A stretch of 64,000 bases of DNA, taken from NCBI GenBank assembly GCA_036186865.1, contig AP025074.1, forward strand, positions 13,006,758 through 13,070,757. Reading direction: 5' to 3'. The DNA comes from Eustoma russellianum (taxonomy: Eukaryota > Streptophyta > Magnoliopsida > Gentianales > Gentianaceae). Position numbers and translations under genes: made by a program. The notes beneath the pieces are model-generated. The model made no database searches. It saw only the letters and a list, made by a program, of their open reading frames with translations, and had not been told where the DNA came from. Of this stretch, positions 11,069 to 20,575 are shown in pieces. Numbering within the stretch: position 1 is the stretch's first letter; the number at the start of each line of letters is the position of its first letter.

Positions 11069-11639
11069 CTCAGGTATGATTTATCCCCAGCTCAACTCTC
11101 AGGATTCATTATGTCTTGGACTTCTGCTTTATTCAACCCTAAATTTCTGTCGTGCGTGGACGAGGACATGGATCGCTCTTACACTCCATTCATTTCATTC
11201 GGTTATTACCCGGACCAGGCATCATTATCTACGTTGGTCGGCTATTTCTTGGGATACATGGACGGAAACAGGGCTCGAGCTCCTTTTCTTGGGTGTTGAA
11301 GTGTATACCAATTGGGCACGAGGAACCCATCATGTGCGGACGTTCACATGGCGTTTTGTTTCATTACATTTGTGTAATAGTCGGTTTCCAAATTGTTTTT
11401 CATTACACGATAGCGTATATCAACAGTCCATCTATATAAATATGTACGCTTTTTCCTTCGCTAAGGTTTTATCCACAAGGGTGGTTTTACTTGGCAAGGT
11501 TTTAACGCGGCATATCATATATGGCATGGATGTTGATAATCATATACTGCTACGTTCTATCTTGTTCTTTTTGATGTAATAAGGTTTTCCTCCACCACAA
11601 GCGAGGGTTTTCATAATAAAATTTCTTTTAATAAAAAAA

Positions 11640-11656
11640 ATCAAAACAATATATAA
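11640..11656 (+). repeat. Target-site duplication, right copy (LINE2)
   Basis: ATCAAAACAATATATAA repeats the 17 bp at 5145-5161. The first A also belongs to the A-run that ends the element, so the boundary is uncertain by one base. Confidence 0.92.
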
Positions 11657-12224
11657 GTGAAGGATGTGACAAAGAAAGGATTTAAATGATATATATTTAT
11701 GGATAAATAATTCGACCAAAAGGCCATTTTTGGAATACATGTGTATATAGACGGTATACATATATACATACATATATACATCTATATATATATATATATA
11801 TATATATGGTGACATGGAATAAATCACTTTGTGTATATTTATGGATATAAAGAGGTATAAAATAAAGTATGAAAGAAAATATGAGTACCATACGTATAGT
11901 TTTACAAAATGCAAAAGTATATAGAGAAGAATATTAAGTTAGGGTTTTTGGCCCTTTTAGTATGTGTAAGATGGATATTTTAAGATAATGTTGATGGATA
12001 GATTGGACCAAAAAGGGGGCTGTTTGGCTGAGAATACGACGAAGAAAAAGAAGATGGAAATTTCATGATTTAAGTTATATATTAAGTGGATATGTAGTGA
12101 ACTTTAAGGATATGATCATATGAGAATTATTGGAGTATTTATACATGCAATATGGAATAAAAATAGAGGCATGTGCATATATGTTGCATTACATGAAAGT
12201 TTTTCAAATTCATGGCCTCGATGT

Positions 12225-12318
12225 ATTTTTTACTATGTACGGACAGTTCATGCGTTTGGTGTTATTTTACTGTGTACGGACATTTTATAAAATCTATTTG
12301 ATTTTATTGTGTACGGAC
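12225..12318 (+). repeat. ~37-bp tandem repeat, left part (split by copia-1)
   Basis: Repeats built on TGTGTACGGAC followed by an A/T-rich stretch and TTTTACTG. About two and a half units lie here, and the array continues at 23657-23830 for roughly five more. Copia-1 inserted in the array: CGGAC, part of the repeat, is its target duplication. Confidence 0.8.
12314..12318 (+). repeat. Target-site duplication CGGAC, left copy (copia-1)
   Basis: CGGAC before the LTR start TGTAGGATC; the same five bases follow the other LTR at 23657-23661. Confidence 0.92.
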
Positions 12319-15182
12319 TGTAGGATCTGAAAGGCACCACTAGAAGGGGGGCGGGGTTGAATATAGTAGGTGCGGAAAATTTGGTTTTTAAAATTGTTTT
12401 AAACCAAAAACCCAAATTCTGAAAACAGTTTCTGTTTTCAGGACCTGTTTTGAAACGTTTTGAAAACTAGGTTACAGGTCTTCAAAAATTCTGAAATTTG
12501 GAGAGATTTTAGTCTCAGATGTTCTGAGTATCTTCTAAAAATTTCAGATTAAAATTCAACCTTTAATCCCTTTAAAAATCGTTGGTGGTCAGATTGCGCA
12601 AATCTGCCAGAAAAGGTAGTCTAATTTGAAAAATTAATTCCTATTAAACCGTGAATCCAAATGCTTTGAAAATTTATTTAATAACCCCTTATTAGGTGTA
12701 TTTAATTGGTTTGAAAGAGTTTTGAAAAATGCTTTTGGGAAGTTAGTCAAATACGTTCAACTCAACCTTTGCAAGCCTGAAAATCAGACTGCACTAGTCT
12801 CGGAACGTTTGACGTTTGGATGACTTATACTTGTCCAAAAGGGTTGAAACTTGCGCCAAATGAACCTTAAAACGTGTGGCTAAGTTTCCTGAAAGTTTCG
12901 TGATTTTTGTAGTTTTTTACTATTTTTAAGAATGTGATAAAATTGATGCACTGTGCTGGAAACTGAAAGTAAGTGCTGAAAAGTAAAGAACACAAGGAAT
13001 TTTATACTGGTTCGGTTAAATCAACCTACTCCAGTCTTCGAGGACACCTTCCTCAGTTATCACTAATCACAAAACAATAAACAACACCTTATCACACAGG
13101 GTTGGAGTTACACACCAACTCCAACCCTTTACAAACCTTGTAAGTGATTACAACAATCACGAACACCACCACCTAGCGGATGCAAGATTGATCACACCTT
13201 GATCAATCTTTTACAACAATATAGAGTATATGGTGGTATAAATGAATCCTATTCAAGAAGTATGATTATGAATACAATAGGCTTTAAGAGAGAAGAAAGA
13301 AAGAAGTGTAGAAGGAGAAGAAGTATGCAACGTTTTTGAGCTCTTGAATTGCAATACTTGTCTTATGTTTTGTTTGCTCTCCTTCTTCTCTTTTTATCAA
13401 TATGTGTGCGGCCCCCATATGCCTTTTATTTCTCTTGAAAATTATCTTTTAAGTCCTAGGAAGAATATTTTGCATCATTGTGACATTCACTTGCTTACTT
13501 GGCAACTCCTCATTGGATCATTAAGCCCTTGCTTATTTGGCACTCATTGATTGGATGAAAGTTGTCATCATTTGATGACTAGATAAATCTGAAAAATATC
13601 ACTTAAAACATGTGCTAATTAGCCATAAAAGTGTTACCATAAGTCTTATATTAAATTCCATAAAATTTGTAAGACAATTCATCACCATTTACCATGCTTA
13701 AAATCGGCCATATGCTTCTACACATGCTGAAATTTTAGCATGTGTGATATTCACACTATATTCAAAATATTGCCATGTAGGTAGTAGATTTATCCTTTGA
13801 AAATAAAGAAGAAATCAATCATCATTTAGTACATAAAAATCTCTACTAATTTGGGAATCAAATTGGTCATCAGAGAGACCATAAAACCGCCCATATACAT
13901 TCCACACATGCTGAAATTTTCAGCATGTGTGATATTTAAAAATATCACCATATTATTTCCATAACATCTCTAGAACATTGCCATTTTATCTTTCATTTAA
14001 TCCATTTAATTCAAAGAAGTAAATATGGCACAATCAACATTGAAAATTCGGCCAGCCTTAATGCACACATGCTGAAATTTTCAGCATGTGTTACAAATGT
14101 GACATAGTTTGAAATGTTACCTTGTATAGCTCCTTTCTTTGTGTCACCAACCTTGTATACTTCATTCTTGGCCAATAAAGATTCCAACAAAGCTCAACAT
14201 ATGCTCCAAAAAGCTGTAGTATGCGTGTGACAAGCTTGTACATGTGCTGAATTTTATTTTGCAAACTTGGTAAAATAGTGCACAATAATTATACACATAT
14301 GGTATATTCCAATCAGCCCTTAATTGATTTTTTCTAGAACACATTATAATGTATAGAGTATTTAAAAAGTGTCTAGATACATGTTATATGTCATGCCAAA
14401 AATGTTCCATGTGTCGTGTTCGTAGAAAACCGAATTTTCGACGTTTTGTCGATTACCCGATTATTCTCTGATTAAATTCTAACTTTTTTCACATGTTATA
14501 TATATTATGTTACACATAATATACATAAATTAAACTTTAATATTCAGCTCTCATGGCTGATTAAAGTGACGCCTATATGTGACAAAAATGTTGAATTTGA
14601 AATCTCCACAATTTGGCCTTAATTGAGGGTGATTTGTGTGTGCCAACATGGAATGATTTCATGGATGAATATAGAATGTAAGCCACGAAATTTGTGGCCA
14701 TTTTTGAAGTATAGGGGCTGACCATCTATATATGGCAAGTACGTGACACGTTGGCGAAGTTTCGGTATTCACCCGATACGACAATTTTTGGTTTAGAACC
14801 TTGTAATGTGTCGTAATAATTTTGTCATCACCATGATTTATGGAGAAGACTTTTCATTCTTCAATTTGTTTCCTTTGTGCCTTCTCCAAATATATCACCA
14901 TTTAATGAACTACTTAGTTCATTTAACTAAGTACTTCACTTAGTGAACTAGTTTAGTTCATTAATGGTGGCACCTGAAAATAGTTCAAACACAACAAATG
15001 TTTGCCATTTGATGTAAGCTTTAAAGCTTCATGGCTCTTTAGTACGACAACATTATATATGAACTATATAAGGCAGGTTTCATGCAAAAACGTGTCAAGT
15101 CATACAACGTGTCATGCATTTCTTTGTTACACGTTATTTAAATCATGTATTTTGTAATCACTCAAACCCCTTTTTCTATACA
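12319..15182 (-). repeat. Copia-1 3' LTR
   Basis: 2864 bp, starting TGTAGG and ending CTATACA on the plus strand; nearly collinear with 20576-23656. Because the element is on the minus strand, U3 is at the high-coordinate end. A minus-strand TATA-like GATAAAAAG lies near 13393-13401. Three near-perfect palindromes at 13720-13745, 13904-13930 and 14065-14091 lie upstream of it. Confidence 0.92.
13720..14091 (-). promoter_or_regulatory. Palindrome cluster in U3 of copia-1
   Basis: Three copies of a self-complementary motif with arms ACACATGCTGAAA and TTTCAGCATGTGT, spaced 184 and 161 bp, each preceded by a G/C-rich GGCC or GCCC box. The other LTR has the same three copies at 21984-22009, 22168-22194 and 22328-22354. 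They lie 320-700 bp upstream of the putative TATA box. Palindrome clusters upstream of the promoter are reported for Sireviruses; a regulatory role here is inference. Confidence 0.6.
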
Positions 15183-15420
15183 ATCTCCCCCTTTTGATGA
15201 TTTAAAAAATAACCTATGTTCATGATTTAAATTTTGTCGCTCCCCCTCCAATCGTGCACAAATTCAAATTTTGAATTTCAAATTTCGAATTTTCTTCCCA
15301 TTGATTTGTGCAAACAATCTCTTGTGCAATCAATCTCTCTGCAATCAATCTTTTGTGCAATCAATCTCTCTCCCCCCACTTAAATCATGCATTCTCCCCT
15401 CCTTTATTTTGGAAAGACAA
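15183..15420 (-). promoter_or_regulatory. Copia-1 polypurine tract and extra tract-like runs
   Basis: On the minus strand AAAAGGGGGAGAT sits directly next to the 3' LTR and would prime plus-strand DNA. Further purine runs face the same way at about 15240-15250, 15369-15378 and 15393-15401. Multiple polypurine tracts are a reported Sirevirus trait. Confidence 0.75.
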
Positions 15421-15451
15421 TAAAAAATGCATGCAAATATGGAAAGAGATA

Positions 15452-17494
15452 TCAAATCAAATCAGCAGAAATCATGCCTAATTTAGAACGAAGATTTTTA
15501 TACGTGGCCTGATTTAGTGCCTTAGTGAAAATATCTGCTACTTGTGCCTCTGTGCATACGTGATCTATGATAATATCACCATTGTTGACGTGATCACGAA
15601 GGAAGTGATAGCGGACTTCTATATGATTTGCTTTAGAATGTAGAACGGGGTTCTTAGATAAGTTGATGGCGCTCATACTATCATAATATATCAGAATCTT
15701 ATTTACCATAATTCCAAAGTCAGAAAGTTGTTGTTTTAGCCATAATAATTGTGTGCAACAAAGACTGAGTGCCATGTATTCAGCTTCAGTGGTGGATAAG
15801 GCTACGCTTGCTTGCTTTTTAGAAAACCATGAAATAAGTGAATTTCCTATAAATTGACAAGTGCCACTCGTACTTTTCCTATCTATTTTACATCCACCAT
15901 AATCTGCGTCAGTGTAGGCATGCAAGTTAAATTCACAATCTTTATCATACCAAATGCCTAAGGTGGGTGTGTGCTTAATATATCGAAATATTCTTTTCAC
16001 GGCATTGTAGTGAGACACTTTTGGTTGACTTTGAAAACATGCACACATACATATACTGAACATGATATCAGGTCTACTAGCAGTAAGATAGAGCAAAGAG
16101 CCAATCATAGACCGATATAAAGCATTATCAAAATCCTTACCATGTTCATCTTTATCTAATTTAGTGGTGACACTCATAGGGGTTGAGGACGGTTTTAAAT
16201 TCTCAAAATTGAACTTTTTAATCATATCATTTATATATTTAACTTGGCTTGTGTGTATACCTTTACTCGTTTGTTTAATCTGCAAGCCAATAAAGTAATT
16301 CAATTCACCAACCATAGACATTTCAAATTCGGATTTCATGCAAGTCTCAAAATCTTCAACAAGTTTATGAGAGGTAGAGCCAAAAATGATGTCATCAACA
16401 TAAATTTGAATGATTAGTAAATCCGATTTATCTTGTTTTAAAAATAGAGTACTATCTATAGTGCCTCTTTTAAAACCATTTTCTAAAAGGAAAGTAGCAA
16501 AACGATCATACCATGCTCTAGGTGCTTGCTTTAAACTATGTAGTGCCTTTTTTAGTTTGTACACGTGATCGGGGTGTTTCAAATCTTCAAAACCTGGTGG
16601 TTGTTTCACGTATACTTTTTCTTGTATAAATCCATTTAAGAATGCACTTTTCACGTCCATTTGATAAAGTTTAAAACCTTTCATGCAAGCAATAGCAAGT
16701 AAAAGTCTTATGGCTTCTGAACGTGCTATGGGTGCAAATGTTTCATCATAATCTATTCCTTCTTCTTGGTTATATCCTTGTGGTACAAGTCTAGCTTTGT
16801 TTCTAACAACTTTTCCTTCTTTATTCATTTTATTTCTAAACAACCACTTTGGGTCTATTATAGTCTTATCTTGTGGTCGTTGCACTAAATCCCATACATC
16901 ATTTCTTACAAATTGATTAAGTTTGTCATGCATAGCATCAATCCAAGAAGAATCACTCAAAGCATCAAACACATTTTTAGGTTCAATTTCGGATATCATG
17001 TCATGAAATTGATTTATTTCATCCGCATTTATTCTTCTACGTGGTCGCACACCGTGAGTGATATCGCCTATAATGAGATCGTGTAGGTGATCTCTATGCC
17101 ATCTTGGTTGATTATTTTCTACGTTCTCATGCATTTCTAAGTGATCATGCATTTCTAGTGTATCATGCGTGCCATCATCATCATTCAACACGGGTTTTAA
17201 TTCAAAATCGTCGTCATATTCTTTATCTTTATCAATCTCACCAAATTCATTAAAATTCACATGAATGGATTCTAGAATTTGCCTAGTGATGAGATCATAA
17301 CATCTATATGCTTTTGAATTCACAGAATACCCAACAAAGATGCATTCAATTGATTTAGATTCAAACTTATCTAAATTATCTTTCGTATTTAAAACAAAGC
17401 ATTTGCAACCAAACACACGAAAGTAATCAATTTTAGGCATGCGATCATTTAATATCTCATAAGGCGTTTTATTTATTTTCTTTCTAATAGACAA
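15452..17494 (-). pseudogene. Copia-1 pol, integrase C-terminus, RT and RNase H
   Basis: A 680-residue open frame continuing pol after one stop. Residues 1-80 are the integrase C-terminal part (KTPYEIL, FGCKCFVLN, FVGYS). RT spans about 180-440, with LVPQGYNQEEGIDYDETFAP, the YQMDVKSAFLNG block (277-288) and catalytic YVDD at 365-368. RNase H is about 510-650, with TDADYGG, STTEAEYMAL and a final acidic region. It ends at LGMISADLI. RT and RNase H active-site residues are intact. A TGA separates it from the upstream frame near 17492-17497, so pol is broken by a single codon here. Similarity to 37864-39638 of copia-2 is collinear. Confidence 0.93.
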
Positions 17495-18532
17495 TCAATT
17501 AACTATATAGCATGCATAATTTACGGCTTCTGCCCACAAAAATCTAGGCAATTTATTTTCACATAACATGGTTCTAGCGATCTCTTGTAGTGTCCTATTC
17601 TTTCTTTCTACTACATTTAGTTGTGGAGTTCTAGGTGGTGAAAACTCATGTTTGATTCCTTTTTCTTCGCGAAATGCAATCATGTCCTTGTTTTTAAATT
17701 CACCGCCTCTATCGCTTCTAATCCTTTTCACATTGAAACCATATTGATTTTCAAGTTGTTTTATTAGTTTCGCAATCTCAATGGCACTATCATCTTTATG
17801 TGCAAGAAACAAAGTCCAAGTATAACGAGAAAAATCATCAACAATCACACAAGCATAATGACGTCCACCGAGACTCATAGTGCGACTAGGACCAAACAAA
17901 TCAATGTGTAATAATTCTAAAACTCTAGTCGTGCTTATTTCATTTTTAGGTTTAAGTGACTCGCGTGTTTGTTTGCCTTTAATGCATGATTCACACAACT
18001 GAAAGTTGTCTAAATCAAGTTTAGGCAATCCTCGTATTAGGTTCTTTTGTTGGAGTTTTTCAAGTGTAGAAATGCCGATGTGTCCTAAACATCTATGCCA
18101 CAAGTTAACGTTAGGTTCATTTGACATAAAACACTTAACATTAGTGTCTAACATGTCATCCATAGAAAGCGTAAAGATGTTTCCTTCCCTTTTTCCTTTT
18201 AACAATACTTCTCCATTTTTATTTATTATATTACAATATGGATGAGTAAAACACACATCAAAACCGTTTTCAATAAATTGTGAGATGCTAAGAAGATTAT
18301 AGGATAAGTTGCTTACCAAAAAGACGTTGGAGATTTGAAGGGTGCTTGGGCTTCCGATTGTACCTTTTCCGATGATCCTTCCTTCATTATTGTCTCCAAA
18401 GGTCACGGATCCGCCTTTTGTGACCTTCTTCAACTTTGTGAACAAGCTCGGGTCACCCGTCATGTGCCTCGAGCAACCACTGTCAAAGAACCATTTGATA
18501 GATGTATCTTTTGATGTGTGGGTTCCCTGCAA
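17495..18532 (-). pseudogene. Copia-1 pol, protease and integrase
   Basis: Residues 14-30 carry the retropepsin site FDSGCSRHMTGD with the catalytic DSG. GAG-pre-integrase sequence follows, including the HHCC zinc motif (LWHRCLGHIG ... CESCIKGK, about residues 145-187). The integrase core shows the three acidic residues: LHIDLFGP, RIRSDRGGEFKN and NVVERKNRT. The frame ends at CYIVN followed by TGA. Protease matures the polyprotein and integrase inserts the cDNA. All the catalytic residues I can see are kept. Confidence 0.92.
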
Positions 18533-18534
18533 TG

Positions 18535-19471
18535 TACAAGAATGATTTAGGTACCCTTTTAATTTTGGGTCCTTGCGAGTTAGTTATTCACCTCTTAGTA
18601 AAAGTACCTTTCGGTACCTATACTTGGGTGATCCTTCTCGGTCTAGCAAATGGTAAGAATGTAGATGAAGGAGCGATGTAGTAGACATGTGGTGAGTGGA
18701 CTTTAGGACTTTGGCAGAGAACTCTATGCGCATCATATGGTGTTCGTTTTTGATATGTCCTCGTGTTAGTGTGCATAGTGCGTGATCTAGATGGATGGAA
18801 TGAATGTCGTGTATGCATCACTTGTTTCTTCTCATATCTATATGGCACATAATTATATTTTGCATGATATGAAGAAGGAGTATGACGAGATGAGGGGAGA
18901 GGGGGTCTTTGCGTCATTTTAGACGCCGTGTTTGCTTTTGGTGTGTCTACTTTCTTAGACAAGACAAACTTGGTTGGTTTAATGGATACTTCATTTGTCT
19001 CAATGTATCCTAATCTGGTTTTATCACTATCATGTTTTTGTGATAAAATAATGCGATCTAGCATGTTAGATCCCGTATCAAACTGTTTCATCATTTTCTC
19101 TAAGTCCGTATTCCTTGATTTCAAATTTGAAATCTCGGATTTCATTTCATTGTTATGTGTTGTCAATGATATGATCTCTGATTTTAATGCATTTATGATG
19201 CATGACGAATCTTCTTTTGAATCGTTTAATTGAGCAACAAGATTCGTGTTAGAAGATTCTAACAACTTCTTGTCTTCAATTAATCGCTTCTTTTCTTTTG
19301 CGAGAGTCTTAGTGAATTTATGCAATTCTAAATACTGACTAAAAAGATCATCATATGAAGGCTCAGAGTCAGAATCAGAGTCAGAAGATACCTTGTTTGA
19401 TGCTTTGGATACAAAGCATACTTGTGCAGTCTCCTCGTCTGTATCAGTCTCAGAATCAGATGTGTCACTCT
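18535..19471 (-). pseudogene. Copia-1 gag C-terminal coiled-coil region
   Basis: After a TAG at 19470-19472 the gag frame stays open: an acidic Ser/Asp stretch (SDSDSDSEPSYDD), then about 90 residues rich in Leu, Lys, Glu and Asn with heptad character (LAKEKKRLIEDKKLLESS ... LKSEIISL ... EISNLKSRNTDLEKMM), then a basic Tyr/His/Arg-rich tail ending at ITQV near 18618. A coiled-coil after the zinc knuckle is typical of Sirevirus gag. A stop at 18618 and a frame change precede the protease. Confidence 0.8.
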
Positions 19472-20519
19472 AGGCGGAGGCCTTGAGAGCTCTTCTCCTT
19501 TGCTCAGGTTCAGAGACGAGTCTATTTTCGGTCCGATCCTTGTCAGGGTGTTTGTTTGTTTGCTTGTCCTTATTAGGGCAGTCATATGAAAGATGTCCAA
19601 GTTTACCGCATTCGTAGCATTTAACGTCCTTGTCACTTGTTTTATTTTTGTTTCTTTTAGTGGAAGTAGCCTTAGGTTTGTTTTTAAATGACTTTCTCAT
19701 GAACTTTCTCAAGCCTTTAGCAAATAAAATTAAGTCATCGTTGTCTGATTCAGAATCACTATCATCTACGTGATCGGAAGAAGTAGAGACGTATTCATTT
19801 GATTTAAAGGCAATAGTCTTACCTTGTTTTGATGATGATTCCGATTTCCTTATAGTGAGTTTGTTCTCATATACCTTAAGTGATCCAATTAGTTCTTCCA
19901 TTTTAATTGATTTGGTTTCTTTGCTATCCTCTATAGCCGTCACTTTAGGGTCCCATTTGGATGGAAGGCTTCGTAATACCTTTTGGACCTTTTCCTGCAT
20001 AGAGAAGGCTTTGCCAAGAGACTCAAGAGAGTTGTAAATGTTAGTCAAGCATATATCCATATCAACAATAGACTCATTTGGCAATAATTTAAATGACTCA
20101 AGTGTGGACATAAGCATGTTAATTTTGGACTCTTTTACTTGACTAGTCCCTTCGTGTTTCATCTCAAGAATTCTCCACATTTCTTGAGCACTAGAGCAAT
20201 TTGACATATAGCTAGATTCACTTTTACTTAGCCCATTTAGAAGTAATTGCATGGCTCCAGCGTTCATACTCAGTCTCTTTTTATCCTCACTAGTATACTC
20301 TTGTTTAGGCTTAACAACCTCTAGTGTGACTCCATCTATAGTGGATAATTTTGACGGAACAAATGGACCATCTTCTATAATGGACCATAGATCAATATCA
20401 ATAGCCATAAGAAAAAGTTTCATTCTTAACTTCCATTGAATAAAAGACTCACCGTCAAAGAGAGGAGGCCTTTGGCTGGACATACCTTCTTGCTCGGTAT
20501 TGAAGTTTGTGGTTGCCAT
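19472..20519 (-). pseudogene. Copia-1 gag (UBN2 type) with zinc knuckle
   Basis: Start chosen at MATTNFNTEQEG (20519), the first Met in the frame downstream of the primer site with the typical copia gag opening; the frame is also open upstream. FDGESFIQWKLRMKLFLMAIDIDLW begins the UBN2 capsid-like domain, followed by ALGKAFSMQEKVQKVLRSLPSKWDPKVTAIED. A zinc knuckle CYECGKLGHLSYDC (CX2CX4HX4C) lies near residue 310. It forms the particle and binds element RNA. It ends at a TAG, after which the same frame continues. Confidence 0.88.
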
Positions 20520-20561
20520 CTCACTTAGATCTTTGGATCTTTTTGTTGTGAGTGTTCCTGC

Positions 20562-20573
20562 GCTCTGATACCA
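20562..20573 (-). promoter_or_regulatory. Copia-1 primer binding site (tRNA-Met)
   Basis: On the minus strand TGGTATCAGAGC lies 2 nt inside the 5' LTR. It complements the 3' end of plant initiator tRNA-Met and primes minus-strand DNA. Confidence 0.92.
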
Positions 20574-20575
20574 CT

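Larger units (their letters stand above)
5162..11639 (+). mobile_element. LINE2: full-length L1-type LINE with RNase H
   Basis: About 6.5 kb: 5' UTR (5162-5324), ORF1 (5325-6458), short spacer, ORF2 (6604-10463: endonuclease, RT, zinc-binding segment, RNase H) and a long 3' tail ending in A8. It is bounded by a 17-bp target duplication, so it inserted as a unit into LTR-Z. ORF1 carries one in-frame stop and ORF2 four stops plus one frameshift in a T-run, so this copy cannot move by itself. Acquisition of a second RNase H by plant L1 elements is established; the tail structure described here is my reading. Confidence 0.95.
10464..11639 (+). other. LINE2 3' tail with three covarying hairpins
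   Basis: About 1.18 kb after the RNase H stop. Three 28-nt hairpins share one plan: arms of 10 nt and a loop of 8 nt at 10504-10531, 10714-10741 and 11041-11068. A GGATTG box lies about 15-25 nt upstream of each (the first reads CTCATGGATTGG) and a CGGTA or AGGTA box follows directly. The frame starting at 10479 stays open to 11579 with a single TGA (11022-11024), but related copies do not keep that frame at the hairpins. Near the end are the conserved TTTTATCCACAAGGGTGG block (11467) and a CCTCCACC...GAGG hairpin (11590-11607), then A8. Confidence 0.8.
11657..12318 (+). mobile_element. Gypsy LTR-Z, piece 2 of 3
   Basis: The LTR sequence interrupted by LINE2 resumes here and runs until copia-1 at 12319. 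It is A/T-rich with a short (TA)n tract near 11783-11806. No gene is seen. It ends inside the ~37-bp tandem repeat described separately. Confidence 0.75.

Noticed and set aside
13720..14091. CRISPR-like array (regularly spaced palindromes)
   Set aside because: Only three units, 160-185 bp apart, inside a plant retrotransposon LTR; spacing and context do not fit CRISPR.
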